Assembly: GCA_022827625.1 (NCBI GenBank)
Contig: JAJEIE010000008.1
Span: 215,537 to 279,536, forward strand
Direction of reading: 5' to 3'
From: Candidatus Poribacteria bacterium
Lineage (GTDB): Bacteria > Poribacteria > WGA-4E > WGA-3G
Length of the DNA: 64,000 nt
Shown: in pieces, positions 27,497 through 35,905 of the stretch
Numbering within the stretch: position 1 is the first letter of the stretch
Layout of the letters: each line of letters starts with the position of its first letter
The notes under the pieces: generated by a model
What the model was told of the DNA's origin: nothing
Database searches by the model: none
What the model saw: only the letters and a program-made list of their open reading frames with translations
Made by a program: the position numbers and the translations under genes

Positions 27497-27525
27497 ATTA
27501 TATCACACCTTCTAAATTCCTGCAA
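27497..27525 (-). promoter_or_regulatory. Promoter for the GNAT genes
   Basis: On the minus strand: TTGCAG (27525-27520), 17-nt spacer, TATAAT (27502-27497). It is divergent from the aroK promoter starting at 27531. Confidence 0.55.
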
Positions 27526-27530
27526 AAATC

Positions 27531-27559
27531 TTTACAATATTTCTCAAAAGTGCTATAGT
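27531..27559 (+). promoter_or_regulatory. Promoter for aroK-aroB
   Basis: TTTACA, 17-nt spacer, TATAGT. About 150 bp upstream of the aroK GTG. The leader holds a palindromic repeat at 27652-27680. Confidence 0.55.
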
Positions 27560-27651
27560 GGTATTTAGTTTTCGGTTGTCAGTTAAGAGGTTGATTTGTA
27601 ATCGGGCGTTCAGTTTTTCTGTAAGACTGAACTCTAAATCCTGACTTCTCG

Positions 27652-27680
27652 CTGTAGGAGGGATTTCCGAATCCCGACTC
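27652..27680 (-). repeat. Palindromic ~27-bp repeat, copy 1
   Basis: CTGTAGGAGGGATTTCCGAA followed by TCCCGACTC. In reverse it matches 39689-39716 almost base for base. It lies in the aroK leader. Confidence 0.75.
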
Positions 27681-27709
27681 TTCCCCCTGTAGAAGGAACC
27701 GTTAAAAAG

Positions 27710-28255
27710 GTGAAAAGATCGTTTAAAAGAAAACCCAATATTGTACTCGTCGGTTTCATGGGAACGGGGAAGACCTCTGTCGGCAGACGACTTGCTTCGC
27801 AGCTTCGGATGCGTTATGTAGATACAGACGACATCATTGAACGGGATAGTGGACGACGCATCACGGACATCTTTGAGGAAGACGGCGAACCGGCTTTCCG
27901 AGATCTCGAAAGCGAAGCTGTGTGTAAAGCGTCCGAGTTGTACAACCACGTTATCTCTACAGGGGGTGGTGTCGTTTTAAGAGAGACCAATATGGAAGCC
28001 TTGAAGCAAAGCGGAATTATCTTCTGCCTAACAGCGACACCAGAGGAGATATATCGGCGCGTCCGACATCAGACACATCGTCCGCTGCTGCAAACCCCCG
28101 ATGCACTCGCCAAAATCCGGTCAATGCTGGAAGAACGGCACTCATACTATGCGGAAGCCGATTATATGGTCCGAACAACAAGACGACCGTTTCGAGAAAT
28201 CATTGGTTACATCAAGCATATCTATACAAAAAATACAAGGGGTCCAAAACGGTGA
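27710..28255 (+). CDS. aroK: Shikimate kinase
   Basis: 181 residues from a GTG start. Walker A GFMGTGKTSVGRRLA (about 13-27), shikimate-binding DTDDIIE (about 38-44) and EPAFRDLE, then STGGGVVLR. It makes shikimate 3-phosphate from shikimate and ATP in the chorismate pathway. Its stop overlaps the aroB start by 4 bp (GTGA), so the two are coupled. Confidence 0.93.
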   Translation: MKRSFKRKPNIVLVGFMGTGKTSVGRRLASQLRMRYVDTDDIIERDSGRRITDIFEEDGEPAFRDLESEAVCKASELYNHVISTGGGVVLRETNMEALKQSGIIFCLTATPEEIYRRVRHQTHRPLLQTPDALAKIRSMLEERHSYYAEADYMVRTTRRPFREIIGYIKHIYTKNTRGPKR

Positions 28256-29337
28256 AAACCCTGCGCGTGGAACTCGGCGATAATAGTTACCCAATCATTG
28301 TCGGGACAGATCTCCTCAATCGAGTTGGGGAGCTACTAACACCACATACCAAATCAAATAAAGCACTCATCGTTTCGGATGCCTTTGTTCAAGGACGCTA
28401 CATGCCTATCGTTCAGCAAAGCCTTGAAGATGCTGGACTCGATGTCTGTACGATTGAGGTTCCGACTGGCGAAGAAAGCAAATCGTTGGTACAGTTTTCA
28501 CGGGTACAAGACAGTTTGGTTGACCACCAACTCGACCGGGGCTCAATGGTCGTTGCGCTCGGCGGCGGTGTCATCGGGGATTTAGCCGGTTTTACGGCGG
28601 CGGTATACATGCGCGGTATCCCTTACGTTCAGATCCCAACGACGCTACAGGCACAGGTTGACGCGAGCGTCGGTGGCAAGACGGCGATTAATCATCCAAA
28701 GGGTAAAAACCTGATTGGGGCGTTTCATCAACCGAAATTGGTGCTTATTGATGTCCAGACACTTGAAACCTTGCCGCAACGGGACATCCGGGCAGGACTT
28801 ATTGAAGTGATTAAGATGGGCGTTATCCGAGATGAACCGCTATTTGAGATGGTCGAAGAAAACCTTGACGCTATTTTGAATGTGGACAGTGCAATACTCA
28901 GTCAGATGATTGCCGCTGCGTGCATCAATAAGGCAGAGATTGTCGCGAAAGATGAGAAAGAGAGCGGGTTGCGGATGGTCCTCAACTACGGACATACCTT
29001 TGGGCATGCCCTTGAAGCAGTGACGCATTACAACAGATACCGACACGGTGAAGCGGTTTCTATCGGTCTGAACTGCGCAGCGCAGTTAGCCACGAATTTA
29101 GGTATGCTTTCGGAAACCGATTTTCAACGGCAACGGACACTTTTAAAACGTGCGAGATTGCCGATTACTTTTCCGCCGGACATCACTCCAGAGGCAATGT
29201 GTGAGGCTATGTATTTAGACAAAAAAACGTTAGGTGGTAAGCTCCGCCTCATTTTACCGACGCGTATTGGAGAAGTTGTTATAAGAGATGATATTGATGA
29301 TATAGATGTTTTAGAGGCGATTTCACAATGTTTTTGA
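28252..29337 (+). CDS. aroB: 3-dehydroquinate synthase
   Basis: 361 residues, normal length. NAD- and zinc-dependent conversion of DAHP to 3-dehydroquinate. Signature stretches are GGGVIGDLAGFTAAVYMRG and QIPTTLQAQVDASVGGKTA, with zinc-ligand regions at EVIKMGVI and NYGHTFGHALE. It starts GTG inside the aroK stop. A repeat-like tract follows its stop. Confidence 0.95.
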   Translation: MKTLRVELGDNSYPIIVGTDLLNRVGELLTPHTKSNKALIVSDAFVQGRYMPIVQQSLEDAGLDVCTIEVPTGEESKSLVQFSRVQDSLVDHQLDRGSMVVALGGGVIGDLAGFTAAVYMRGIPYVQIPTTLQAQVDASVGGKTAINHPKGKNLIGAFHQPKLVLIDVQTLETLPQRDIRAGLIEVIKMGVIRDEPLFEMVEENLDAILNVDSAILSQMIAAACINKAEIVAKDEKESGLRMVLNYGHTFGHALEAVTHYNRYRHGEAVSIGLNCAAQLATNLGMLSETDFQRQRTLLKRARLPITFPPDITPEAMCEAMYLDKKTLGGKLRLILPTRIGEVVIRDDIDDIDVLEAISQCF

Positions 29338-29340
29338 ATG

Positions 29341-29440
29341 GCTGTCGGCTATCAGTTGTCGGCTGTCAGTAAACCGTTTGTGGCAGTAAAAACGTTGTCA
29401 ACCGCCACACGATCTGCTGACCGCTGATCGCTGACCGCTA
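29341..29440. repeat. Degenerate heptamer-like repeat tract
   Basis: Runs of GGCTGTCGGCTATCAGTTGT and CTGACCGCTGATCGCTGACC between aroB and the next gene. Similar tracts are at about 640-671, 2460-2512, 2921-3011 and 63771-63845. Confidence 0.6.
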
Positions 29441-29462
29441 CATACAAGGAAATACAGGATTT

Positions 29463-30608
29463 ATGAAAAAAATAATCCAATATCTAACTGTCTATCTGGT
29501 TTTATGCATAGCGATTAGCAGTGCATTCAGCCAAGGACTTGCCCCACCGTCAAACGTGACGGCGGTAGATACCCCAAACGATGATGGCAGTAGTATCACC
29601 ATTAAATGGGATGCAGCACCCGAGGATAGCGGTATCAGTGGGTACCAAATCCTAAGACGGATTGCTGGTGGCGGTCTCGAAGAAGTTGGTGAGCTCCTAC
29701 CCGCTGGCACGACAACCTACGTTGATTCAACGATCGAAAAGGGCAATGCTTACGCCTACATCGTGCGTGCGGTTAGCGCAACAGAAGCAACGGTGGAATC
29801 CGAAGAGACTGCTCCCGTTAGTGGTTCAGGTGAATGGTTTCATACAGGCAAAATTCCGCTCCTTGTTGCGATGCTCCTTTTTTCCGCAGCGATCGTTTGG
29901 AATATCTATGATGCGCGGAGTGGAAAAGAGATATTTGTCAGGCGAATCCCTGGATTAGAAGCCGTTGACGAAGCGATCGGTAGAGCCACCGAAATGGGGC
30001 GTTCGATTCTTTATAGTTTAGGTTTGGGACGCGTAGACGAAGTGCCTACTATCGCGAGTATGACGATTCTGGGTCAGGTTGCGCGACGCACTGCCGATTA
30101 TGAAACACCGTTGCGTGTCCCTTGTCGGGACCCAATTGTTATGAACGTGGTGCGCGAGGTTGTGCGAACGGCTTATCTTGATGAAGGACGGCCGGATGTC
30201 TATAACGAAGAAAACGTCTTCTTCCTAACTGAAAGCCAATTCGCGTATGCTGCGGGTGTAGATGGCATAATGGTTCGTGAAAAGCCAGCGGCAGTATTTC
30301 TACAAGGTCAATTCTTCGCTGAATCCCTTATCCTCGCCGAGACAGGAAACTCAATTGGTGCCATTCAAATTGCTGGAACAGATTCCGAGCACCAACTTCC
30401 ATTCTTTATCGCTGCCTGCGATTATACCTTAATCGGTGAAGAATTGTACGCGGCGAGTGCTTACCTGTCAAAAGAACCGATGCTCCTTGGGAGCCTCAGA
30501 GGGCAAGATTGGGGAAAACTCTTTATTTTTGGTATTATCGTGCTGGGTGTAGTGCTTGAATTAGCGGGGGTCAACTGGATCACCACACTCTTACAGCGAG
30601 TGAGTTAG
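29463..30608 (+). CDS. FnIII plus DUF6754-like membrane protein
   Basis: 381 residues. Signal peptide (VLCIAISSAFSQ). A fibronectin type III domain spans about 25-120 (PPSNVTAVDTPNDDGSSITI, ISGYQILRR, AYIVRAVSATE). A membrane helix sits near 131-147. The cytosolic-side domain at about 150-355 (TADYETPLRVPCRDPIVMNV, AAVFLQGQFFAESLILAETG) recalls DUF6754, and the protein ends with another helix. It heads four co-oriented genes with gaps of 8, 2 and 4 bp. No function is known. Confidence 0.7.
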   Translation: MKKIIQYLTVYLVLCIAISSAFSQGLAPPSNVTAVDTPNDDGSSITIKWDAAPEDSGISGYQILRRIAGGGLEEVGELLPAGTTTYVDSTIEKGNAYAYIVRAVSATEATVESEETAPVSGSGEWFHTGKIPLLVAMLLFSAAIVWNIYDARSGKEIFVRRIPGLEAVDEAIGRATEMGRSILYSLGLGRVDEVPTIASMTILGQVARRTADYETPLRVPCRDPIVMNVVREVVRTAYLDEGRPDVYNEENVFFLTESQFAYAAGVDGIMVREKPAAVFLQGQFFAESLILAETGNSIGAIQIAGTDSEHQLPFFIAACDYTLIGEELYAASAYLSKEPMLLGSLRGQDWGKLFIFGIIVLGVVLELAGVNWITTLLQRVS

Positions 30609-30616
30609 GAGGTTTT

Positions 30617-31267
30617 ATGAAACGACAAGTCCCATTAATCCTCTGCTTTGCTTTTGGGATTGTGATGATCCTCACACAATTCAGTCCGCATTCATTTTCG
30701 CAAGGGATTTACGAGGAAGTTATCAGTTGGACATTGATTATTTCGCCTTTTGCATTGGTATTAGCAACAGCGACCCTGATTCAAACCCACGTCGCGCGCA
30801 TTCAACGCCGCACGGATCATTGGCAATACAGTTTCGTCGTGTTTGCCGGACTCATCACGATGGTCGTAATAGGGGTTCCATTTGGTCCCCAGCATCAAGC
30901 TTTTGAATGGCTCTACACCAATATCCAAGTCCCTATGGATGCAACGATGTTTTCGTTGCTTGCCTTCTTTATCGCTTCAGCAGCATTCCGCGCCTTCCGT
31001 GCCCGAACGTTTGAAGCGAGTCTACTATTAATTACGGCTCTAATTGTCATGATGGGGAACGTGCCTGTTGGAGATCTCATCTGGAATACGGTGCTCGGGT
31101 GGCTCCCGTTGGAAGACGGTGCTTCAAAAGCACGCCAGTGGATTTTGGACAACCCGAATCTCTCCGCAAGACGTGGCATCATTCTCGGCGTGAGCTTAGG
31201 GATAATTTCGCAATCTATCCGCATCATCTTGGGCATTGAGCGTTCGTACTTAGGGGGAGGGGATTAG
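30617..31267 (+). CDS. Polytopic membrane protein of the DUF6754-like cluster
   Basis: 216 residues, about five to six hydrophobic helices (LILCFAFGIVMIL, WTLIISPFALVLATATLI, YSFVVFAGLITMVVIGVPF, MFSLLAFFIASAAFRAF, ALIVMMGNVPVGDLIW, GIILGVSLGIISQSIRIIL). Not recognised. A GGAGG site precedes the ATG, 8 bp after the FnIII gene, so it belongs to the same operon and probably the same complex. Confidence 0.65.
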   Translation: MKRQVPLILCFAFGIVMILTQFSPHSFSQGIYEEVISWTLIISPFALVLATATLIQTHVARIQRRTDHWQYSFVVFAGLITMVVIGVPFGPQHQAFEWLYTNIQVPMDATMFSLLAFFIASAAFRAFRARTFEASLLLITALIVMMGNVPVGDLIWNTVLGWLPLEDGASKARQWILDNPNLSARRGIILGVSLGIISQSIRIILGIERSYLGGGD

Positions 31268-31269
31268 AT

Positions 31270-32064
31270 ATGAATCGGCGAATTGTTTTCATTTTGGTCG
31301 CGCTTGCGGTTATCATACCGATGTTGTTACCTGTCAGTCTACCTGTATCGGTATCTGAACCGACGCAGCAGCTTTACGATTATATCACCGCGCTGCCTGC
31401 CGGATCAACAATCATGCTTGCGTTTGACTACGGTCCGGCCTCATTGGCAGAACTCAATCCGATGGCAAGGGCAGTGCTGAGACAGTGCTTTGATAGAGAC
31501 GTTCGCGTCATCGGCTTCACACTTGCCGCAGATGGAACAACACTGGCGAGTACAATTATGCGGGAAGTTGCTGAAGAGAAAGGCGCAGTAGACGGTGAGG
31601 ACTATGTTTTTCTCGGCTTCCGTCCGGGCGGCACACAAGTTATGCTGGGAATGGGCAACAGCATCAGTAGCGTTTTTGAGACCGATTACAGCGGAAATAC
31701 CACTACCGAAATTCCGATGATGAAAGAGATTACGAGCTATGACGAAATCGCCCTTCTGATTGACCTCGCCTCCGGCAGCACAACAGAACTATGGATCATC
31801 TATACAAACGTACGATACGATCTACAGATTGCTGCAGGCGTTACGGGTGTTATCATCTCACAGATGTATCCCTACTTACAAACAGGACAATTGGTCGGTC
31901 TGATACCCGGCATCTTGGGTGCTGCGCAGTATGAGAGATTAATAGATGTACCGGCAAAAGGGATGCTGTGGATAAATATTGAATCGTTCGTGCATTTGTT
32001 GATTGTACTACTGGTTGTCATTGGGAATATCATTTTTTTCAATCAACGACGGCGAGAGGAGTAA
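31270..32064 (+). CDS. Membrane protein with Rossmann-like soluble domain
   Basis: 264 residues. One N-terminal helix (FILVALAVIIPMLLPVSL) and one C-terminal helix (VHLLIVLLVVIGNIIFF) bracket an extracytoplasmic or cytosolic domain with alternating beta/alpha pattern (TIMLAFDYGPASLAE, VRVIGFTLAADGTTLAS, EIALLIDLASGSTTELWII). Not recognised. It is 2 bp from the preceding gene and 4 bp from the next. Confidence 0.62.
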   Translation: MNRRIVFILVALAVIIPMLLPVSLPVSVSEPTQQLYDYITALPAGSTIMLAFDYGPASLAELNPMARAVLRQCFDRDVRVIGFTLAADGTTLASTIMREVAEEKGAVDGEDYVFLGFRPGGTQVMLGMGNSISSVFETDYSGNTTTEIPMMKEITSYDEIALLIDLASGSTTELWIIYTNVRYDLQIAAGVTGVIISQMYPYLQTGQLVGLIPGILGAAQYERLIDVPAKGMLWINIESFVHLLIVLLVVIGNIIFFNQRRREE

Positions 32065-32068
32065 ATTG

Positions 32069-32719
32069 ATGGAACTTTTTGGCATTTGGGTTGCTGCGCT
32101 TCTGACACTTTGCATCTATAGTTTTCTTTATCAAGACAATCCGTTTTACCGATTTGCCGAGCACCTCTTTGTCGGTATATCTGTCGGATATGGGATTGTC
32201 CTCTCTATCCATCAAGGTTTGGTTCCTTTTGCCCTGAAACCGCTTTGGGCAGCACTCACAGGAGAGTCGCTTAGCGGTTTAGTCAAATTAATTCCGATCG
32301 GTGTCGGTTTGCTATTTTTTGCTCGATTATCACCGCAGCATGTATGGTTAATCCGTTATCCTATTGCGATTCTCATCGGATTTGGTGCTGGTATTGCGAT
32401 CCCGAACGTGCTACGCGCGAATATTTTTGAGCAGACCCGTGGAACGATCGAACCGTTTGCAGCTATGCATGCTGGGACCCTTTCGGGTTTCGGCGTTTTA
32501 GAGGCAATCCTTATGGTTGCTGGAGTGGTTTGCACACTCACCTACTTCTTCTTTTCTGTAGAACACCGAGGTCCCGTTAAATGGCTTTCAAAGGTCGGTA
32601 TCGCGTTCCTGATGATCGGGTTCGGTTCAGCATTCGGGAACACTGTTATGGGACGTGTTGCGCTGCTGATTCAACGCGTTGATTTCCTATTAGGCGATTG
32701 GCTTAACCTAATTTCTTGA
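32069..32719 (+). CDS. Polytopic membrane protein ending the DUF6754-like cluster
   Basis: 216 residues from the ATG at 32069, chosen because GAGAGGAG lies just upstream; an earlier in-frame ATG at 32003 lies inside the previous gene. Six hydrophobic helices, for example LFGIWVAALLTLCIYSFLY, LFVGISVGYGIVLSI and YPIAILIGFGAGIAI. Not recognised; it follows its three neighbours without a break. Confidence 0.62.
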   Translation: MELFGIWVAALLTLCIYSFLYQDNPFYRFAEHLFVGISVGYGIVLSIHQGLVPFALKPLWAALTGESLSGLVKLIPIGVGLLFFARLSPQHVWLIRYPIAILIGFGAGIAIPNVLRANIFEQTRGTIEPFAAMHAGTLSGFGVLEAILMVAGVVCTLTYFFFSVEHRGPVKWLSKVGIAFLMIGFGSAFGNTVMGRVALLIQRVDFLLGDWLNLIS

Positions 32720-32755
32720 CGATCTTGGTCCGTTACCGCAAGGAAAATTAAAAAA

Positions 32756-33598
32756 ATGAAAATTGGATATAGCACGTGGGGTATGCCCACAGTACCCATA
32801 GACACCGCCGTCTCACACATCGCGAAACTCGGATACGATGGACTTGAACTCACCATCATCCCGCGTTTTACAACTGAACTCAGCACACTTGACGCTGCAG
32901 AACGGAAACGGATTGCGGCTCTGCTGAAAGAGCACAATTTGGCACTCCCCGCAATCGCGGCACACTCCAGTCTATTGGAAACAGATCCAGATAGACATGC
33001 GCAAAATATGTGGCGGTTGAAAGGTGGTGTCGATTTAGCAGTTGAACTCGCGCAAGGCGACGAATTGCCTGCGGTGAATACAACTCCCGGCGGAAAGCCA
33101 GAGGAGTGGGATATGCAAAAGGATTTTCTCGCGGAGCGGGTCGGAGAACTCGCCGATTACGGTGCCTCGCGCGGTGTCACTATCGCTATGGAACCACACG
33201 TCGGTGCAATCATCGACACACCCGCAAAAGTGCTTGAACTTCTGGAAATCGTCAATTCGCCGTATCTGAAAGTTAACTTCGACATCAGCCATTTTGATAT
33301 TGTCGGTATGACGACAGAAGAGACGGTAGCGGCGTTAGCCCCGGTATCCATACACACGCACGTCAAGGATCAACGCGGCACCGCGCCTAATCATGAGTTC
33401 CTTATTCCCGGTGAAGGTCCGTTCGACTATGTTCACTACCTCAAAGAGATGCAAGCACACGGTTACGACGGGTTTATTACGGCTGAGGTGAGTTTTATGG
33501 TGCAAGGGCGCGAAGATTACGATCCACTCGCTGCGGCGACGCTCTCTTACGAGACATTATCACGCGCTTTCACGGAAGCAGGGATTGAAAGAGGGTAG
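32756..33598 (+). CDS. Sugar phosphate isomerase/epimerase, TIM barrel
   Basis: 280 residues of the AP-endonuclease-2/xylose-isomerase-like family: MKIGYSTWGMPT at strand 1, HIAKLGYDGLELT, AMEPHVGAIIDTP with the metal Glu, KVNFDISHFDI with Asp/His, SIHTHVKDQRG and GEGPFDYVHYL. Such enzymes act on sugar or inositol catabolites. Its stop is 2 bp before the sulfatase ATG, which suggests linked degradation of a sulfated sugar (inference). Confidence 0.84.
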   Translation: MKIGYSTWGMPTVPIDTAVSHIAKLGYDGLELTIIPRFTTELSTLDAAERKRIAALLKEHNLALPAIAAHSSLLETDPDRHAQNMWRLKGGVDLAVELAQGDELPAVNTTPGGKPEEWDMQKDFLAERVGELADYGASRGVTIAMEPHVGAIIDTPAKVLELLEIVNSPYLKVNFDISHFDIVGMTTEETVAALAPVSIHTHVKDQRGTAPNHEFLIPGEGPFDYVHYLKEMQAHGYDGFITAEVSFMVQGREDYDPLAAATLSYETLSRAFTEAGIERG

Positions 33599-33600
33599 CT

Positions 33601-34995
33601 ATGAAAAGTCCGAATATCCTACTCCTTATGACAGACCAACAGCGATGGGACGCGATGGGGTGTAGCGGCAATTGGGTGCAGACCCCAAATCTGGACCGCA
33701 TCGCAAGTGAAGGGGTGCGATTCACGAACTGTGTCACGACCTCGCCGGTTTGTATTCCGACGCGGCTCAGTCTGGCGACAGGTTTGTATCCACATAATAC
33801 GGGGGTCTGGAATAACATGAATCATCAGATGCCCCCTGAAAGACCGACATGGATGCAAGCGGTACGGGATGCGGGTTACCGTATGAGTCTGTTTGGGAAA
33901 ACGCATCTCCATCCACACAGCGGCGATCTTCGAGAACGTGCAGGGTTAATGAACGCTTACGGGTTGGACGATGTGAACGAAATCGGGGGACCGCGGGCGA
34001 GTGCGAAGGTCCTGTCACACATGACGGTGGAATGGGAAACGAAAGGGTTATGGGATGCGTATCGCGCCGATTATCAAGAACGGTTCAGTACGAAACCGTA
34101 CCTTGTCCGTCCATCTACCCTGGGACTCGAAAACTACGCCGATGTCTATGTCGGACAACAAGCGAAACAATATCTGCAGAACTACAATCGTGAGCAGCCT
34201 TGGTGCTGCTGGGTGAGTTTCGGGGGACCGCATGAACCGTGGGATACACCAGAACCCTACGCCAGTATGTATGATCCCGAAGAAATGCCACCTGCCATTC
34301 CACGTCAAGCTGCTGGAGACCGTCCGAAGGGCCACTTGGATCGACTGATGGAGCGGGTGAATCCAACGTTTGAACCGGGGGAAATTGGGAGGTTGCGCGC
34401 GAATTACGCCGGCAATGTCACACTCATTGATGACCAGATTGGTGAGATTCTTAATGCAATCGAGGGGCGCGGTGAACTTGAAAACACAGTCATCGTCCAT
34501 ACTTCCGACCACGGTGAAATGAACGGCGATCATGGGCTCATCTATAAAAGCAATTTTTTCAACGGTGCCGTCAGGATACCGCTACTTGTGCGGCTCCCTA
34601 AGGCATCGGGGTTACAAACCCCTCCTACAGAAACAACCTGTGAGAGTCCAGTGGAATGGATGGACATTGGTCCGACGCTCGTTGAATTGGCAGGCGGCGA
34701 ACTGGAACACCGTCAATTCGGGAAGTCGTTGCGTCCAGTGTTAGCAGATACCGAAGTAACACATCGTGATTTTGCAATCTCTGAGATAGAAGGCGAGATT
34801 ATGTTGTTGAATCGGGAATGGAAGGCTGCCATCAACTCGGATGGTGAGATTTACCTGCTCTTTGATGTACAAAACGATCCGAACGAGACAGATAACCTTG
34901 CGGGTAAACCTGAAGTTGCGGATGTTGAAACGACGTTGCGCCTGCAAATTTTAGAAAGACTGATGCAGACGCAACTGGAAAAACCGTTTCGTTAG
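33601..34995 (+). CDS. Type I sulfatase
   Basis: 464 residues. Metal-binding start NILLLMTDQQR, and the formylglycine motif CIPTRLSLATG with Cys51. TSDHGEMNGDHGL (about 301-313) supplies further metal ligands. No signal peptide is visible, so it may be cytoplasmic or export may use another route. An insertion near residue 336 (KASGLQTPPTET) is encoded by a copy of the palindromic interspersed repeat. The substrate is unknown. Confidence 0.88.
   Translation: MKSPNILLLMTDQQRWDAMGCSGNWVQTPNLDRIASEGVRFTNCVTTSPVCIPTRLSLATGLYPHNTGVWNNMNHQMPPERPTWMQAVRDAGYRMSLFGKTHLHPHSGDLRERAGLMNAYGLDDVNEIGGPRASAKVLSHMTVEWETKGLWDAYRADYQERFSTKPYLVRPSTLGLENYADVYVGQQAKQYLQNYNREQPWCCWVSFGGPHEPWDTPEPYASMYDPEEMPPAIPRQAAGDRPKGHLDRLMERVNPTFEPGEIGRLRANYAGNVTLIDDQIGEILNAIEGRGELENTVIVHTSDHGEMNGDHGLIYKSNFFNGAVRIPLLVRLPKASGLQTPPTETTCESPVEWMDIGPTLVELAGGELEHRQFGKSLRPVLADTEVTHRDFAISEIEGEIMLLNREWKAAINSDGEIYLLFDVQNDPNETDNLAGKPEVADVETTLRLQILERLMQTQLEKPFR
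34606..34630 (+). repeat. Palindromic ~27-bp repeat inside sulfatase gene
   Basis: TCGGGGTTACAAACCCCTCC followed by TACAG, in frame and without a stop. It adds about 10 residues to the protein. Confidence 0.7.
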
Positions 34996-35705
34996 GCTCT
35001 GCCGTAAACAGGGATGGCAGCCCCATTAATCACAGATGCATCATCGGAAGTCAGGAAGCATATCACCTTAGCAACATCGGCAGGGGCGACCCATCGGTCG
35101 TGTTCTTCGTCCGGCATAGCTTCCCGATTCATAGGTGTGTCCATAACGCTTGGCATAATGGCGTTGACATTGACCCCTGAATCCATCACTTCAGCAGCCA
35201 ATGACTCCGTTAAGGTGCGGACACCACCTTTCGAGACACAATAGGCACTCAATCCCGCTTCACCTTTTAATCCGGCACGGGCAGAGACGTTAATGATCTT
35301 CCCATATCCCTGTGCAGTCATGTCGGGGATCGCCGCCTTGCAGCAGAGAAACACGGATTTCAGGTTGAGGTTCATCATGAAATCCCATCTATCTACTTCC
35401 AGTTCCGCTGTTGGGATTCCTCCAACAAACCCACCGACGATATTTATCAAGACATCCAATCGATCAAATTGGAATAAAAATTCCTTAATAGTGTTCTGAA
35501 CTTCGGCTTCCTCGGTAACGTTTGCGTATAGGAAGGTAACGTCTTCGCTGAGTTCTGGATTATACTCTTTGAAGCGTTCAACTTCGTTCTCAAACAGATA
35601 AGTAACGGCAACAGTGTCGCCTTGGGCGAGATAGGCTTTGGTGACAGCGCTGCCCAATATACCGGTGCCGCCGGTGATGAGGACGTTTCGGTTCTGTTTT
35701 GCCAT
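34992..35705 (-). CDS. SDR family NAD(P)-dependent oxidoreductase
   Basis: 237 residues from the ATG at 35705, which has GGAGACTTTAAAA upstream; an ATG 15 bp earlier lacks a site. Rossmann motif TGGTGILGSAV near the N-terminus, then NIVGGFVG, a catalytic Ser in INVSARAG, and YCVSK for the Tyr/Lys pair. The substrate is unknown. Its stop codon overlaps that of the convergent sulfatase gene. Confidence 0.88.
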   Translation of the reverse strand: MAKQNRNVLITGGTGILGSAVTKAYLAQGDTVAVTYLFENEVERFKEYNPELSEDVTFLYANVTEEAEVQNTIKEFLFQFDRLDVLINIVGGFVGGIPTAELEVDRWDFMMNLNLKSVFLCCKAAIPDMTAQGYGKIINVSARAGLKGEAGLSAYCVSKGGVRTLTESLAAEVMDSGVNVNAIMPSVMDTPMNREAMPDEEHDRWVAPADVAKVICFLTSDDASVINGAAIPVYGRA

Positions 35706-35762
35706 TTTTAAAGTCTCCATTTATGGTGAGTTATGAAAATACATTTACATTTCAGGGATACT

Positions 35763-35823
35763 TGTAGGAGGCGGGGAATGCAATATGGCATTCATACTGT
35801 TGATTTTTTCCAAATCCCGACGG
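35763..35823. repeat. Palindromic repeat copy with internal insert
   Basis: TGTAGGAGGCGGGGAA and TTTCCAAATCCCGACGG, the two halves of the ~27-bp palindrome, are separated by about 25 bp. A second element, AATCCTAAAATCTACCATAG (about 35855-35874), matches repeats around the Rpn gene at 53992. Confidence 0.5.
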
Positions 35824-35905
35824 CTTCTACGTGCCGATCTGTGATGTAAAAGTAATCCTAAAATCTACCATAGTTTAGTTGTTTCGGATACAGTCCACAA
35901 ATATA

